A DNA stretch of 64,000 nt, from positions 630,001-694,000 of the forward strand of contig NC_063079.1 of the NCBI RefSeq assembly GCF_022605165.1, in the 5' to 3' direction. The stretch's first letter is position 1; every line of letters begins with the position of its first letter. This DNA is from Purpureocillium takamizusanense. Lineage: Eukaryota > Ascomycota > Sordariomycetes > Hypocreales > Ophiocordycipitaceae. Of this stretch, positions 11,278 to 22,671 are shown in pieces. The notes beneath the pieces were generated by a model, which saw nothing but the letters and a program-made list of their open reading frames with translations, had not been told where the DNA came from and made no database searches. The position numbers were made by a program, and so were the translations under genes.

Positions 11278-11745
11278 ATGGAGATCGACTGGAGCAAGCC
11301 GGATTATCTTTACCGCGTCACTTGCAGCTGCTGCTCACAGGCACTCACCGTCGAGGGTGAGGGCATCGTGGCCCGCTCGCTCGACGACGTCGACCTCTTC
11401 GCTCGGTACAAGGAGAAAAAGCTCGCGAAGCTGCAGAGGTGCTTCGAAAATCACATGGACTGGTCATGCAGAGAGCCTTCCCCTTTCATGTCGGCATACG
11501 GGGACAAGGAGACGGCAACGACAAGAGCCGCGAACCGCGCCGACGACGGGCATACTGATGTGGCCGTGACCATGATCGACGCGAGCTGTCTCGGTAAGGG
11601 GACGGTTCGGCACGTGGATAATGTGAGGAAACAGTTCGGCATCCGGCTCAGGCCTGAAGTGTACTACGGTTCCCAGTACGAGTATCTTATCTTGCATCGT
11701 GTTCCCGAAGCGGCAATACTGGTCGTAGAGCATGTTGGCCCTTGA
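11278..11745 (+). CDS. Uncharacterised fungal protein, DUF7587-like
   Basis: Single exon, 155 aa, starting at the ATG at 11278 (the frame is open slightly further upstream through a GTG). The sequence has the order I associate with fungal DUF7587-type domains: an N-terminal LYRV segment, a basic helix (RYKEKKLAKLQRCFENHMDWS), the block EPSPFMSAYGDKETA, a strand with VTMIDAS, and a C-terminal QYEYLILHRVPEAAI. This layout, with R, S-P-F-M-S and E-Y-L at spaced positions, recalls ADP-ribosyltransferase-like folds, but that is a guess from motif spacing. There is no signal peptide or membrane segment. Codon use resembles the neighbouring genes, which supports a real gene. Confidence 0.6.
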   Translation: MEIDWSKPDYLYRVTCSCCSQALTVEGEGIVARSLDDVDLFARYKEKKLAKLQRCFENHMDWSCREPSPFMSAYGDKETATTRAANRADDGHTDVAVTMIDASCLGKGTVRHVDNVRKQFGIRLRPEVYYGSQYEYLILHRVPEAAILVVEHVGP

Positions 11746-12304
11746 GTCTTGTGGGTCCGGCTTGGATTGACATGTCGGTCTTGTCTGAGGGACTTGAAGC
11801 GACAGCAACTGGAGGTGGCATTGATGACGGGGCCGAGAGAGCTGAGAGAGACCTAAGGCAGCCTATGTTTTTGATGTTTAGTTAATGATTCTCATGTATC
11901 TTTGTTTTTTATTCCAACCATGTTCAGTCAAATTCAGATGTAATGTTCTGAGGGCGCAGCTCGCACTGCTTGGCCGTGTCCGAACGTGGTTCGTACTTCG
12001 CGCCTATGTCGTTGGCTTAGTAGTTATACTGTAGCTCCCGATAATAAGTCGTCAAAGCGCAGCTTCCACCCGCCCAAGCCGTCGCCCCACCATAGCTCTA
12101 GCGGCAGCTACTGGAGGTAGTCCTTGAGACACCTGCTAGCGCTGTTCAGTGGAAGCCCCACCACCGCCACCATCGGTTCTCCAACAGCTGACCCTCATCG
12201 TCCAGGTTGCGGCAACTTGACACCTCAACACCATCGCAACTCGCCCGCGCGATCTCTCCTGCCTCACCCTCCACCCCCACCCCCCTCACCCGCGGCAGGC
12301 AGCA
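11746..12304. other. Intergenic / ALG2 5' region
   Basis: No gene seen. The last 100 nt before the ALG2 start codon are C-rich and purine-poor (CCACCCCCACCCCC around 12270-12285), typical of fungal 5' leaders. Confidence 0.55.
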
Positions 12305-14000
12305 ATGGCGACGCAGTGCCCGCCCGCATCGCCGCCGCAGCCTGACCCTGCCACTGCCCCTGCCGCCACCACCACTGGAGGCAGCGGCAGCGGCAGCGGC
12401 GACAGCGGCGCAAGCGGAATCGGCACCATAATCTTCTTCCACCCAGACCTGGGCATCGGCGGCGCGGAGCGGCTCGTCGTCGACGCCGCCGTCGGCCTGC
12501 AGCAGCGTGGCCACCGCGTCGTCATCTTCACCAATCACTGCGACCCTTCGCACTGCTTCGACGAGTGCCGCGACGGTTAGCCCCCCCAAACTCTGACACC
12601 TCCCTCATACTGACCTTGTTCTTTTCTTACTCTGCCTAGGCACCCTCGACGTCCGCGTCCGCGGCGCCTGGCTCGTCCCCTCGACCATCCTCTCCCGCCT
12701 CGCCATTCTGTGCGCTATCCTGCGCCACCTCCACCTCCTGCTGCACATCACGCTCTTCACCACGGAGCTCGCGTCGCTGCGCCCGCGCGCCGTCGTCGTC
12801 GACCAGCTCTCCGCCGGGCTGCCCATCCTGCGCTACGTCCTCGACCGCGGCGTCCCCGTGCTCTTCTACTGCCACTTCCCCGACCTGCTGCTCGCCCGCG
12901 GCCGCGACGCCTCCCTCGCCAAGCGCCTCTACCGCGTCCCCTTTGACGCCATCGAGCAGTGGACCATGGCCTTTGCCCATGCCGTCGCCGTCAACTCCGA
13001 CTTCACCCGCTCCGTCGTTAACAAGACGTGGCCGCGGCTTCAGCACAGGGTGCCCATCAAGGTCGTCTATCCTTGTGTCGACGTGGATGGTGCTGCCGTC
13101 CGGGAGGACGACGACGGGGCCAAGACTGGGGCGCCGATAAACGATGGTGAGAAGCTGTTGGGCGGCGACCGCGTCGTACTGAGCATCAACCGTTTCGAGC
13201 GCAAAAAGGACATTGGGCTCGCCATTAAGGCCTTTGCTGCCATCCCTGCCGCTGATCGCAAAAATGTGCGACTGGTACTTGCTGGTACGCCCCCTTGGCC
13301 TCCAAAAGGAACTAACATGTCGAGCTGCATCGTCAAGACTGACTGACCACATCCAGGCGGCTACGACCCCCGCGTCTCCGAAAACGTCGAGTACCACACC
13401 GAGCTCGAGGCCCTCGCCTCTTCCCTCTCTCTCGCGCACCATACCGTCACCCCGCCCTCCAAGTCCTCGCCCTCGTCCACTCCCGCGGCGACCCTCTCTG
13501 CCGTCCCCCCCTCCGCCTCCGTCATCTTTCTCCTCTCCGTGCCCCACGCCCTCAAGACGGCTCTCCTCCGCGCCGCCTCCCTCCTCGTCTACACCCCCTC
13601 CAACGAGCACTTCGGCATCGTCCCCCTCGAGGCCATGCTCGCCCGCGTCCCCGTCCTCGCCGCCAACACGGGCGGCCCCGTCGAGACCGTCAGCGATCCC
13701 GCCGCGGGCTGGCTCCGCGACCCCGCCGACCCCGCCGCCTGGTCCGCCGTCATGCGTGCCGCCCTCGCCATGCCCCCGGCCCGCCTTGCTGCCATGGGCG
13801 ACGAGGGCGCCCGTCGTGTGCGCGAGCGCTTCGGCAGGGACAAGATGGCGCAGGCGCTCGACGGTATCCTCGGCGAGATTCGCGCCGCGAACCCCCGCCC
13901 GCCCTTTCTTAACTACGTCATCAACCTCGTCTTGCTCGTCGTCTTCTTTTACTTGGGCCTCCTGCTGGCCTCGACATACCGGCGCTTCGTACGCGCCTGA
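12305..14000 (+). CDS. ALG2: ALG2 alpha-1,3/1,6-mannosyltransferase
   Basis: Three exons (12305-12575, 12640-13284, 13357-14000) encode 519 aa, with introns of 64 and 72 nt. ALG2 adds the second and third mannoses to the dolichol-linked oligosaccharide on the cytosolic face of the ER, an essential step of N-glycosylation. Supporting features are the GT4 N-terminal motif [15 protein letters not shown], the [10 protein letters not shown] segment, [17 protein letters not shown], and the GT4 EX7E motif in [12 protein letters not shown] (Glu389 and Glu397). A hydrophobic C-terminal segment ([16 protein letters not shown]) probably provides membrane association. Two low-complexity parts look lineage-specific: a Pro/Ala/Gly/Ser-rich N-terminus of about 35 residues and a Ser/Pro-rich insertion near residues 335-355. 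The coding strand of exon 3 is very pyrimidine-rich. Confidence 0.95.
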
Positions 14001-14886
14001 CACCTCCCAGCAGTGCCCGAGAAGTCGTGTGTCATGTACATAGTTTAAGTCCAGTCAATAATATCAAATACTCGACAGGGGTCATCTCATGGAAAAAGCA
14101 CGCAGTAGAGCGTCGTAGAGCTGCACAAGTTGAAAGGCCATCCGGCCGTTTCACTCCATTGGGGATATCATCGCTACCTATCATCAAACACCAATACCAC
14201 CGCGCTATCTCGCCCGTATCCCTAATCAACAGCATGGATATCATCCACGCCTCCATGTCCTGCCAGTGTATTCGTCTCAAAGCCTTAAATCATCCCTGGC
14301 CAGTCCCAGCACCATCAAAATGTTGTCTTGCCCGCGCCATACTATGCATACTGGTGTAAAAAGTAAGATAGAAAAGAACATGTGGAAAATGCTGCTGACA
14401 GCCTTCGGGCTCGGTCTGGTTGCCCGATTGCCCAAACCCGTTGGCGAGTTCGAATTCATTCTCGGAGAAATCTCAGAAAGTCCCTCTCAGACGAAGGGAA
14501 AAAGAAGTGCGCCGGCCCCACCCCATGCATAGAGCGATGATTGTAGGCGCCGGCCCGTTGCCTGCACGTCCATGCCGTCGCTGAGACCAAGACCATCAAT
14601 CACCACGCGACCGTTCAGTGTCTCTAATGCGTATTCCAGCGTATACGGACAATATAATTGCGCTGCCGCAGCCAGGCATTTGGAGCAACAATAAAGGGTG
14701 AAAGGTTGCTTCCCAGTGGTATCATGAGGTGGGATCGGGGTGTGTGAGTAGATCGGTGTCTAATGTAAATAATGACGCGCCGTGAGGCTTCAAAAATTGT
14801 GAGTAGGCGTGCAGTCTAGAGGGCGCATCATTTCCAGAATGATGCGCCCCGCGCACGTTGATAGCGGTGTTCGAGGTGTTTGTACG
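14001..14886. other. Convergent intergenic spacer
   Basis: Separates the 3' ends of ALG2 and the kinase gene. It has average composition, and no coding signature or RNA gene is seen. Confidence 0.6.
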
Positions 14887-17800
14887 TTATAGCTCTTGCT
14901 GGGACGAGCCGTCGTCGTAGACGGGTACCTTCTTTGCAGTCTCGTTGCTGGCTGTGCTGGCACCCGTGTCGCGTCGCTTTGCCTCAAACGGCCGGCTGGG
15001 AGACGTCTTGGGAAGCAACGAAGTTCGTTTGCGTGACTTGGCCATGACGAGAATGTCATCGTCGCTTGCATCCTCATCGGCATCGTCCGGTTGCGAATCA
15101 GCCGCAACAGTAGATGGACTCTGGGGCTCCGCTGCGGGAAGATGCACAGCCAATGGCCCGCTCTCCATAGCGGTGCCATTTTGGAACACCCGATCTTGGT
15201 CCATCGCTAGAGCGTCCTTGGTCAACGCCGGAGGTGTCTGGTCACACGAGTCAAGTCGAGGCGACCGGCTGTTGACGACACCGGGTTTACAAAGAAGTTC
15301 ACCCTCGATGTCAGCAGAGATGGAGCTGGCACCGCTGAGCAGTGCTGGAAGAGACGGGTCCGATTGGTAGATAAGCATGTGTTGCGGAGCGTTCTTGGGA
15401 GGAATATCCGTCGCGATAGGACTTGTGGTCTCGCTAGGACTCGTAAGAGGTGTGCCCATGCATTCCATTGACTCCATGCTGGATGATTTGCATGATGTCA
15501 TGGTGTTGCCCCGCGGTGGCACTCCAGAGTGCGCTGCCCAGTCCTCAGGTTCAGGCGACGGTGGGCAAGGGATATTGACAGGATCGGCTGGCACAGGCTG
15601 AGCTGCAAGTCTTTCTGGGCTCGACGACACTCGATACTCTGTTTGTCTGGAGCTAGCGGTGTTCTCGGGACGATGAGCCGTCTGTGGCCTTTCGTCGAGT
15701 CGCAGGTGTTGCCGCGTGTTGAAGTTCGGGTCCGAGTTGGGCTGGCCGTGTTGGTATGGAGCCGTGGTCTTTGGAGAGCTGGACAGAGGCGAAGGGGTCG
15801 TGGTATGAGGATACTTGCCTCTGCCGAGATCCACAGATCGCATCGAACGTGAATGCCGGGGTCCTTGAATGTTCCCCGGCACAGTTGCGTTTGTCAAGCC
15901 GACCTGAGCATGGGCTCGCTTGTCGGAGGAGGCGAAAATGGTGCGGTCGACCGAAATCGATCGGCCATTGTCCTCGAGATGCTGCTCCAATTTGCGTGAC
16001 GTCCGTCTCGCAAAGTCTCCGTCATGGAGAGCATCACGATGCTGTCGCTCGGAGCTTGGCGTGGCGGGCGTAGATTGAGTCTGGGGCAGCGGCGGCACAA
16101 GGCTCAAAAAGGTGTGGTTCATCTTGTGCTGCACGTTGTGCCGCTGAAATCGCGTGCTGCATCCAGTCTGGCCGGCGACCAGATGGCGCGACTCGGTAGA
16201 GATCACGCCTTGTGGTTTTTCCAGAGGCGGCAGGACAGTTGCCAGAGGATCATACTCGACGCTTTCCGCTTGAAAATCGGCCGACGGTGTCAAGGGCGCA
16301 TCGTGGTGCGCAACGGAAGGATCCTTGGCCGCTTGAGAAAAGTAGTCGTCTCCGCGTATACTCGCACGTCTCTCGTTCGAATACTGCGTAGGAGGCGCCG
16401 TATGTTTGAGCATGCTGTCGCCGGCGGAGCTGGCTGCACTGCTCGTGGCCCGACGTCGAGACCTGCTATCACTCCGCTCTACTAAAGGGTGTATGACCTT
16501 GCCGACTGCCTTCTTCATCGCGGAGCGCGCGCGCTCGAGGAAGTTTAAGGGCACAACGGCGAAGGACATATCCTTCTCATCAACCTGGATCTTCCTGCCA
16601 CACGACGGTCTCGCAGGATCTGTATCGTCGAGCCAGCCAACAACATTGGAGATGCCCTGGACGACCCATGGATGGCGCTTGATATCACGCAGCCGGATGC
16701 GCTTTTCGGGGTTCTTGACGAGCATCTGACGCAACAGATCGTACAGCAGGTTGTCGACGTCTTCGTACTCGAGGTCATTGTCGTCACGATAGGGGTGCGC
16801 ATTTTGCCGCTTGTACAACGACGTGGCCGACGGCGATGTGGAGGGGTCGACGGGCTTCAGGCGCCTCCGGGAGATGTGGACCTCTTCGGTCGCAATCTTT
16901 CTGAACATTTGGAACTCGTCCTCGGCGAGGAAAGGAATGCGGGCGTAAATCAGACAATAGAGGGTAACACCGAGGGACCAGACATCGATCTGCTCGGACA
17001 CCTTGGGCTGCTCCTGCTTGTCGATGTCGGTGTAGCAAAGTTCGGGGGCAAAGAAAGCCGGCGTGCCGACTGTCTTGGCGAGTTCGAGGTCGTCATCGAA
17101 GTCCTTAGCTTCCGATTCAGACACAGTCTCGTCTAACTCGCCGTCGCGAATGGGCCGACCGAAGTAGGACACGCCGAAGTCGGAGATCTTGACGCGGTGC
17201 TCCTTGCTCCAGAGCAGGTTGGCGGGCTTGATGTCGCGGTGCACAACTCCCTGGTAGTGCAGATACTCTAGACCCAAAACCGTGTCCCGAAACGTGGATC
17301 GAGCCTGGTCCAGCGTGAAACAAGGCACGAAGGAAAAGTCCTCGGCAAACGGGTCGTGCGCGCGAGGGTTCCAGTCCACCGAGGACATGTGGGAAATGAT
17401 GGAGTCTGCCACACTGGGAGACCGCCCGCGGAAGGCGCCCTCTTCGGCATAGGCGCCATACATGGTGCCCTCGAGAGCCGTCGTGGCCGTCGATTGCGGA
17501 ACAGGCGTCTCGATGTCCTCGGGCCAGTCGACGTTCTCATCAAGCTCGGTGGGCGCCAAGGCTATCGACGTGATGGATAGCGAGCGAGAGGGCACCAGCG
17601 ACGATCGGCGTGACCCCGGCGGCGACGAATGCCCGTCGGTGACGGCAAAATCTTCGCGCGAGGGGATGCGCGACCACTGACCAGCGCTGCTACCACTTTC
17701 GTCCGCAGCACCGTGCTCGACGCTCCAGTAGTCGGAGGGGCCAGGAAAATGCTGCGCCATCTTGGCCCGCTTGAGTTCTTTGAGGGCCTGCCGACGCTCC

Positions 17801-18691
17801 ATCATCTGATTGTACTGTTCCTCCTCGACCGTGGGAGCTTCTCCTCGGATCTCGCGCTCGATGCGCCGGCGCTCGTATTGGCAGATGTGGGGCAGGCCCT
17901 TCTTGCGCCATACGATCTCGCCCAGCTCCACGTGTTCAAGGACCATGTATATCTTCTTAAGCTCGGGATCATCGATGACTTCGAGAAGGGCAACAACATT
18001 GGGGTGACGGATCTTCTTCAGGATGGCGATCTCCTTCTTCGTCTTGTCCTGAGGGGACATAGCTGTGACCCTGCCAAGCCTTCGCTTCTTAGAAAAGCGT
18101 GGAATGATCTTAATGGCGACATTCTCGCCGGTCGAGGTGTTGCGGGCAAGTTTGACCTTGCCATGCATGCCGCGGCCGATTTCTTCGATGACTTCATACT
18201 GATTGATGGACTTGCGGCCGGTGGTGATGTCGGAATCGATGAGGGCCTTGTGCGTCCTAACACGGGCACGCTGTTAGCGCCGGGGGGAACAAGGAAAACT
18301 CAGCATCCCAACAAGAGGCTTGGTGTCGTCTGTGCCAGCAATGACATGGCGACACAGGTCCGCGCCGTCCGGGCAGCTCGCGATGGGCTGGATAGGTGCA
18401 TACGTACTCTCGAACTCGGTGCGTCTGCAGCGGGTGCAGATACGGGCTCCCGGCCGCGAGAGCGGGCGTATTGCTCTCGCTGATGGACGTGGTCGGGAGA
18501 TGACGAGGGCTGAACAGGCCGGGGGAGGAAACGGGCGTGGTTGGAGCGGTTCTCAACGGCAGAGAGGCGGACGGAGGGATGTGGGCGTGCAGCGGCGGCA
18601 GCGCAGTCGTGTGGTGGACGGGCTGCGGGTGCTGCGGGTGCAGCTGCGGTTGCGGCTGGCCCGACTCCGAGCATTGCGAGGAGGAGTCCAT
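14887..18691 (-). CDS. CaMKK/Ssp1-type serine/threonine protein kinase (SNF1/AMPK-activating kinase family)
   Basis: Two exons (18691-18408, 18256-14887) encode 1217 aa. The 151-nt intron (GTACGT donor, TTAG acceptor) joins THRVRE to THKALIDSDITTGRK in frame. The kinase domain covers roughly residues 117-625. It shows a glycine loop (EEIGRGMHGKV), Lys144 in VAIKII, hinge YMVLEHVELGE, catalytic loop HRDIKPANLLW (Asp437), DFG at Asp454, an APE-like FFAPELCY, and IDVWSLGVTLYCL. A roughly 190-residue charged, Ser-rich insertion (about 215-405) separates the hinge from the following helix. The C-terminal 590 residues are disordered, Ser/Pro-rich and without a recognised domain. Fungal relatives (S. 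pombe Ssp1; budding yeast Sak1, Tos3, Elm1) phosphorylate AMPK-type kinases. The N-terminal 90 residues are Gln/Pro/His-rich. The gene faces the 12 kb repeat-rich region. Confidence 0.88.
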
Positions 18692-20146
18692 GATGCTGGT
18701 TCTATCTCAACGTCGCGGGAGGTCGAGTCGACATTCTCGAAGGAAGATCGTCTGCGGGCGGCGACGGGATGAGGAAGGGTGACAGCGGGCCGGGCGTGAC
18801 CGGCAAGTCTATCGCAGCATTATCGGAGGGAAAGGGATCCGGCGGGGTCGGCGGGTCGAGCACGTCGTCGTCTTGCTTGCTTGAGGAACTGGCGCCGACG
18901 ATGGCAAAACAAAAAGAGAAGAGCGTAGAGGCTGAAGAATGGGTTCTGAAGGGAGACGTTGGAGAGGACGGCGATTGCCTTTGGGAAAACAGAATGGATC
19001 AGCAGCAGGCTGGCAGAAGTGGGATTGGTAACAGCACTGTTGGAGGACGAGGAAGTGGTGGCGGTGGTGGGTGCAGGTCAGAAAAGATGGATGGATCGAG
19101 AGGGGGCTCCACCCGATATGCAGCAGCGCAGACTTGACGAGCGAGAGGGCGGCCGGCTGGACGGGCACCCACTGGGACTGGGACTGGCTGGCTGGCTGGT
19201 GGTGGTGGTGGAGGTCGCTCGCCTGCTGGTGGTACTAGCAGTGGCACCGGTGCAGAGTGATGGTGATGTGATGTGCGGTGCAGGGCCTAGCAGGAGGCAG
19301 ATGCAGAGCCGGGCTGGCCGGTACGTACCTGCGTAAGTACCCGATGTACCTCAGACGACGATGGACAGTGCGCAGATAACGAGCGGGTGGTCGAAGGGTG
19401 GAAGAAAAGACGCGCAGGGGGTGGGGGCTCTCTGACGGCTGGGTTGGGGATATCTGCACCTTGTGGCTTGGGCGAGATTGGGAGTCACCCTTTCGTAGTG
19501 GTGGCGCCGGGATGGCCAGTGCGGTTGGATTTCGGGGCACTGTATGTGTCCGCGTCGGGACATTTTGGGGATCCATGGTCTCACCCGGCCAAGATCGCCT
19601 GGTGGGCGGGCGACCTCCATCGTCCTGACGTGCGTCGACGCCTGGCGGCGGCGGTTCAGGTGCAGCAGGTGTGCAGGCTCAGGCAGGGCAGGGCAGGGCA
19701 GGGCAGCATGGCAGGCGGGTTCAGAGGCTGCGGCGGCGTCGGCGTCGGCGTCGTGTGTGGTAGGTGGGTGTGGGAAGGTGGTGTGCGAGCCACGGGTGGG
19801 TCCAGTGGGGCCGTTCGCCGCTCGGACCAGTGCAGGGGGATGGACGGGAGACCTGGAAGGTCCGATGCAGGCGCGGCGATGGACACCTCACTGACGACGG
19901 ACGACGACGGGGCTCTGGACCAGCAGCAGATACCGGCCGATAAGATTCATGGCAGCAGGGTTCTACAGTACAGGTGCGTTGCAGTTGCCATGTAGGACGA
20001 ACCGCAGCAGCGTTTGCTGGATCCGAACGCCGCGCTGGGCGGCGAGCGGCATATATATCCAGCGCGTCGGGGCAACTCAGTTCCATAGGTAGAGCCAGCC
20101 CCTGGACAGACAGACGGGCGGACAGAACGCGCCAAAAATGGCACTG

Positions 20147-20168
20147 TGCTGCTGCTGCTGCTGCTGCT
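20147..20168. repeat. (TGC)n microsatellite
   Basis: An uninterrupted TGC/CTG run of about seven units in the gene-poor region. Similar CTG runs recur at about 21215-21233 and 21713-21735. Confidence 0.85.
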
Positions 20169-20651
20169 CTGCCCACCTCGCCGTGTGTGCTATCGTGCCT
20201 CACCGGACGACGGCGGCGGGTGCGGTTCTGTTTTGGGTGCGGTGCTCCTCCTGCTGTTGCCCCGCTATCAGAGGCGGGGAGGGGGGGGGGGCGCCGCCGC
20301 GGCGATTGGGGGGCGCGTTTGCGTCTGCCAAGACCTGCTTATCGCCCACGACGGCGTCATTGGCCGGCCGGGGATGAGCAGTGGCTGCCTCTACTAGTAA
20401 CTAGACCTACCTTAGGTGACAAGGCACAGCCAAGCTGTGTGCTTCTGCTGCGCTGCTGATAACTGAACTGATGCTGCCCCAACCCCTACTAGGCACCTTA
20501 GTACCTGCTGCAGGCCAGCTGCAGGCGGCGGGCGGATGCAGCTGGGGACTAAGGCGAGGTAGCGTGCTTGAGTGGGCGAGTCGAGTACGGCAGCCCCTGG
20601 TCGCCGCCGTCCTCACAAGCAAGCAAGCAAGCAGGATGGACGGCTTTGCTT

Positions 20652-20682
<31 letters not shown>

Positions 20683-20685
20683 GGT
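20652..20685. repeat. (GAT)n(GGT)n compound microsatellite
   Basis: A GAT trinucleotide run passes directly into a GGT run, about 34 nt in total. Confidence 0.85.
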
Positions 20686-21593
20686 AGCCCGTGGCGATGG
20701 CGCTGATGATGGAGCGATGGTGCAGACGGCACGGCTATCGGACGGGGGGGGAGGCTTGCGCCGACAGGCGTCGAGGGGGGCTAGCTAGGACCAGGGGAGG
20801 AAAACAGGTTGCCGATCGTCGTGTTTTGCCTGTCGTGTGCTCGGCACCCTCAACACCCCGACGAGTCTCAACGACGGGCGTAAAGATCCCGTCTGGCTCA
20901 CCCGCGGGGGGGGGGGGACATGAGGGACATGCATGCCACAGCTCGCGAGTATCAGGTATCTAGGGGATCCCGTATCCAGTAGTACCAACCTTGGGTGGTT
21001 TGGTAGACAGGTAACTACTAACTTACCTCGTAGTTCGAGGTTGAGCTTCGGCCTTTTACACCTAATACACCTGCAGGCTGGTATATGGCGGCGCACTTTG
21101 TTCATTTCAAGACGTGCGTGTGCACCACGCCGTGGGAAAGGGTTCCGCCGTCGACGCACGCAACCAAGGTTTCGGGGACGAGCGGCGGCGGTCGTGGGAC
21201 GTCAACGACGGCTGCTTGCTGCTGCTGCTGCTGCTTGACTGGTGGTGGAACCAAGGTAGAATGTTGGTATCTATGCTTTGCATGCTTGCTTGCTTGCGTG
21301 CCTCATCAATCTCCAACCCTGGCGTCACGACGGATAGGTATCTACGTATCCACCTACGTACGTGAGTATATGTATGTATACCCGGTGGGCGGTTCGTTCG
21401 TTCTCAGCAGTTGGGCCGCGCCGTGACCAACAGCTCAAACAAACTTTCTACGGTGTCGCAATTCCTCCCTTGTCAATACTACTAATGGCGAGGCTACTCA
21501 TAAGGCAAGGCATGCACTGGCCATGGATTTTTTCCCCCTTCTCTCTGCTGGGGAGCCAGTCACAGCACGGGCTGGACCTGGGCGTTGGCTTTT

Positions 21594-21610
21594 GGGGGGG
21601 GGGGGGGGGG
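21594..21610. repeat. Homopolymer G17
   Basis: Seventeen consecutive G residues, preceded by TTT and followed by CTCTC. It is a likely hotspot for length variation or assembly error. Shorter G runs occur at about 20281-20291, 20911-20919 and 26454-26462. Confidence 0.9.
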
Positions 21611-22642
21611 CTCTCTTATCGCAGTGCAGATCCAACCGAAACACGCCACTCCATCCAACGGTCTGGTCGGTCACCCCCCCTTGGGTTGCGAGTGCGTCTC
21701 ATCCACGTTATCGGGCTGCTGCTGCTGCTGCTGCTACCAGCGTGATGAGATTGGATAGGTACTGTACAGGTACTGTACTGTATGGATTGCAGGGCATTCA
21801 TCCTTTTCACGCCTTCGTTTGTCGTGCGCCTCTCTATGTGTGTGTGTGCGTGTGTTTTACCAGTACCTACCTGTATGTAACTAATCACGTAGCACTATTA
21901 TTACTTTGTAAAAGACATCCATCGGCGGCTGTGCCGTAATTAGCAGCAGCACAAGCAGCGTCGCCGCCTCCGAGGCCCCGAAGCGACGTGGGGTGGCTGG
22001 CGGCCGAATTCCAGCGACCGCCCGGTGGAATTCCATCGTGGGGCTGCTGCTGCCGCCGCCGCTGTCGATCTACCTATTGTAGTAATTACAGTGACTGACT
22101 GACTGACCGACGAAACGACGGAAGAAGACGACGTGCATGTTGACGGTGATGATGAGGGGCACGACTCGAGGAGAAGAAGAGCTCGGTCGCTCGTGCCCGT
22201 TGGTTGCTGTGCTGCTGCTCTTCCGCGCGCGCTCGCTCCTCGTTGCCTCATGCCCGATTCGATCACAACCCACATGCAGCTGCACAACTCCCGCATTCGT
22301 GCCGGATCTGGGCCTCCCGGGACTCTCCCCCACGACCAACCGACGACGACCTGCGAGGAAGCCGACGACGCCGACGACGACGAACAAGACCCACGCAGGC
22401 GGGCGGGCGCAATCGCCTCGAACCACGTATGTCCAGTGCGCGGCAGGCATCGTGGCAAGCCTCTTTCCTCCTCCGGTGCGTCCCTCTCTTCTCTCTCCCT
22501 AACGCTACGGTTCGTACCGGGATGAGAGGCACAGCAAGGCAAAAAGGTCGCTCTCGTGCTACGTGGTACTCGGCCGTAGGAGCGAAGCACCTTTGGTCCG
22601 TCCGTCCGTTGTGGTAATGGAGAAAACGAACCTTCGTACTTC

Positions 22643-22671
22643 GTATAGTATAGTAGTAGTAGTAGTAGTAG
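22643..22671. repeat. (TAG)n microsatellite
   Basis: TAGTATAG followed by an uninterrupted TAG run. The same trinucleotide recurs in degenerate form at about 23170-23195. Confidence 0.85.

Noticed and set aside
12636..14003. 455-codon open frame antisense to ALG2, running through both introns
   Set aside because: C-ending codons on the sense strand become G-starting antisense codons and rarely form stops. The product is Gly/Asp/Glu/Val-rich low complexity with no domain.
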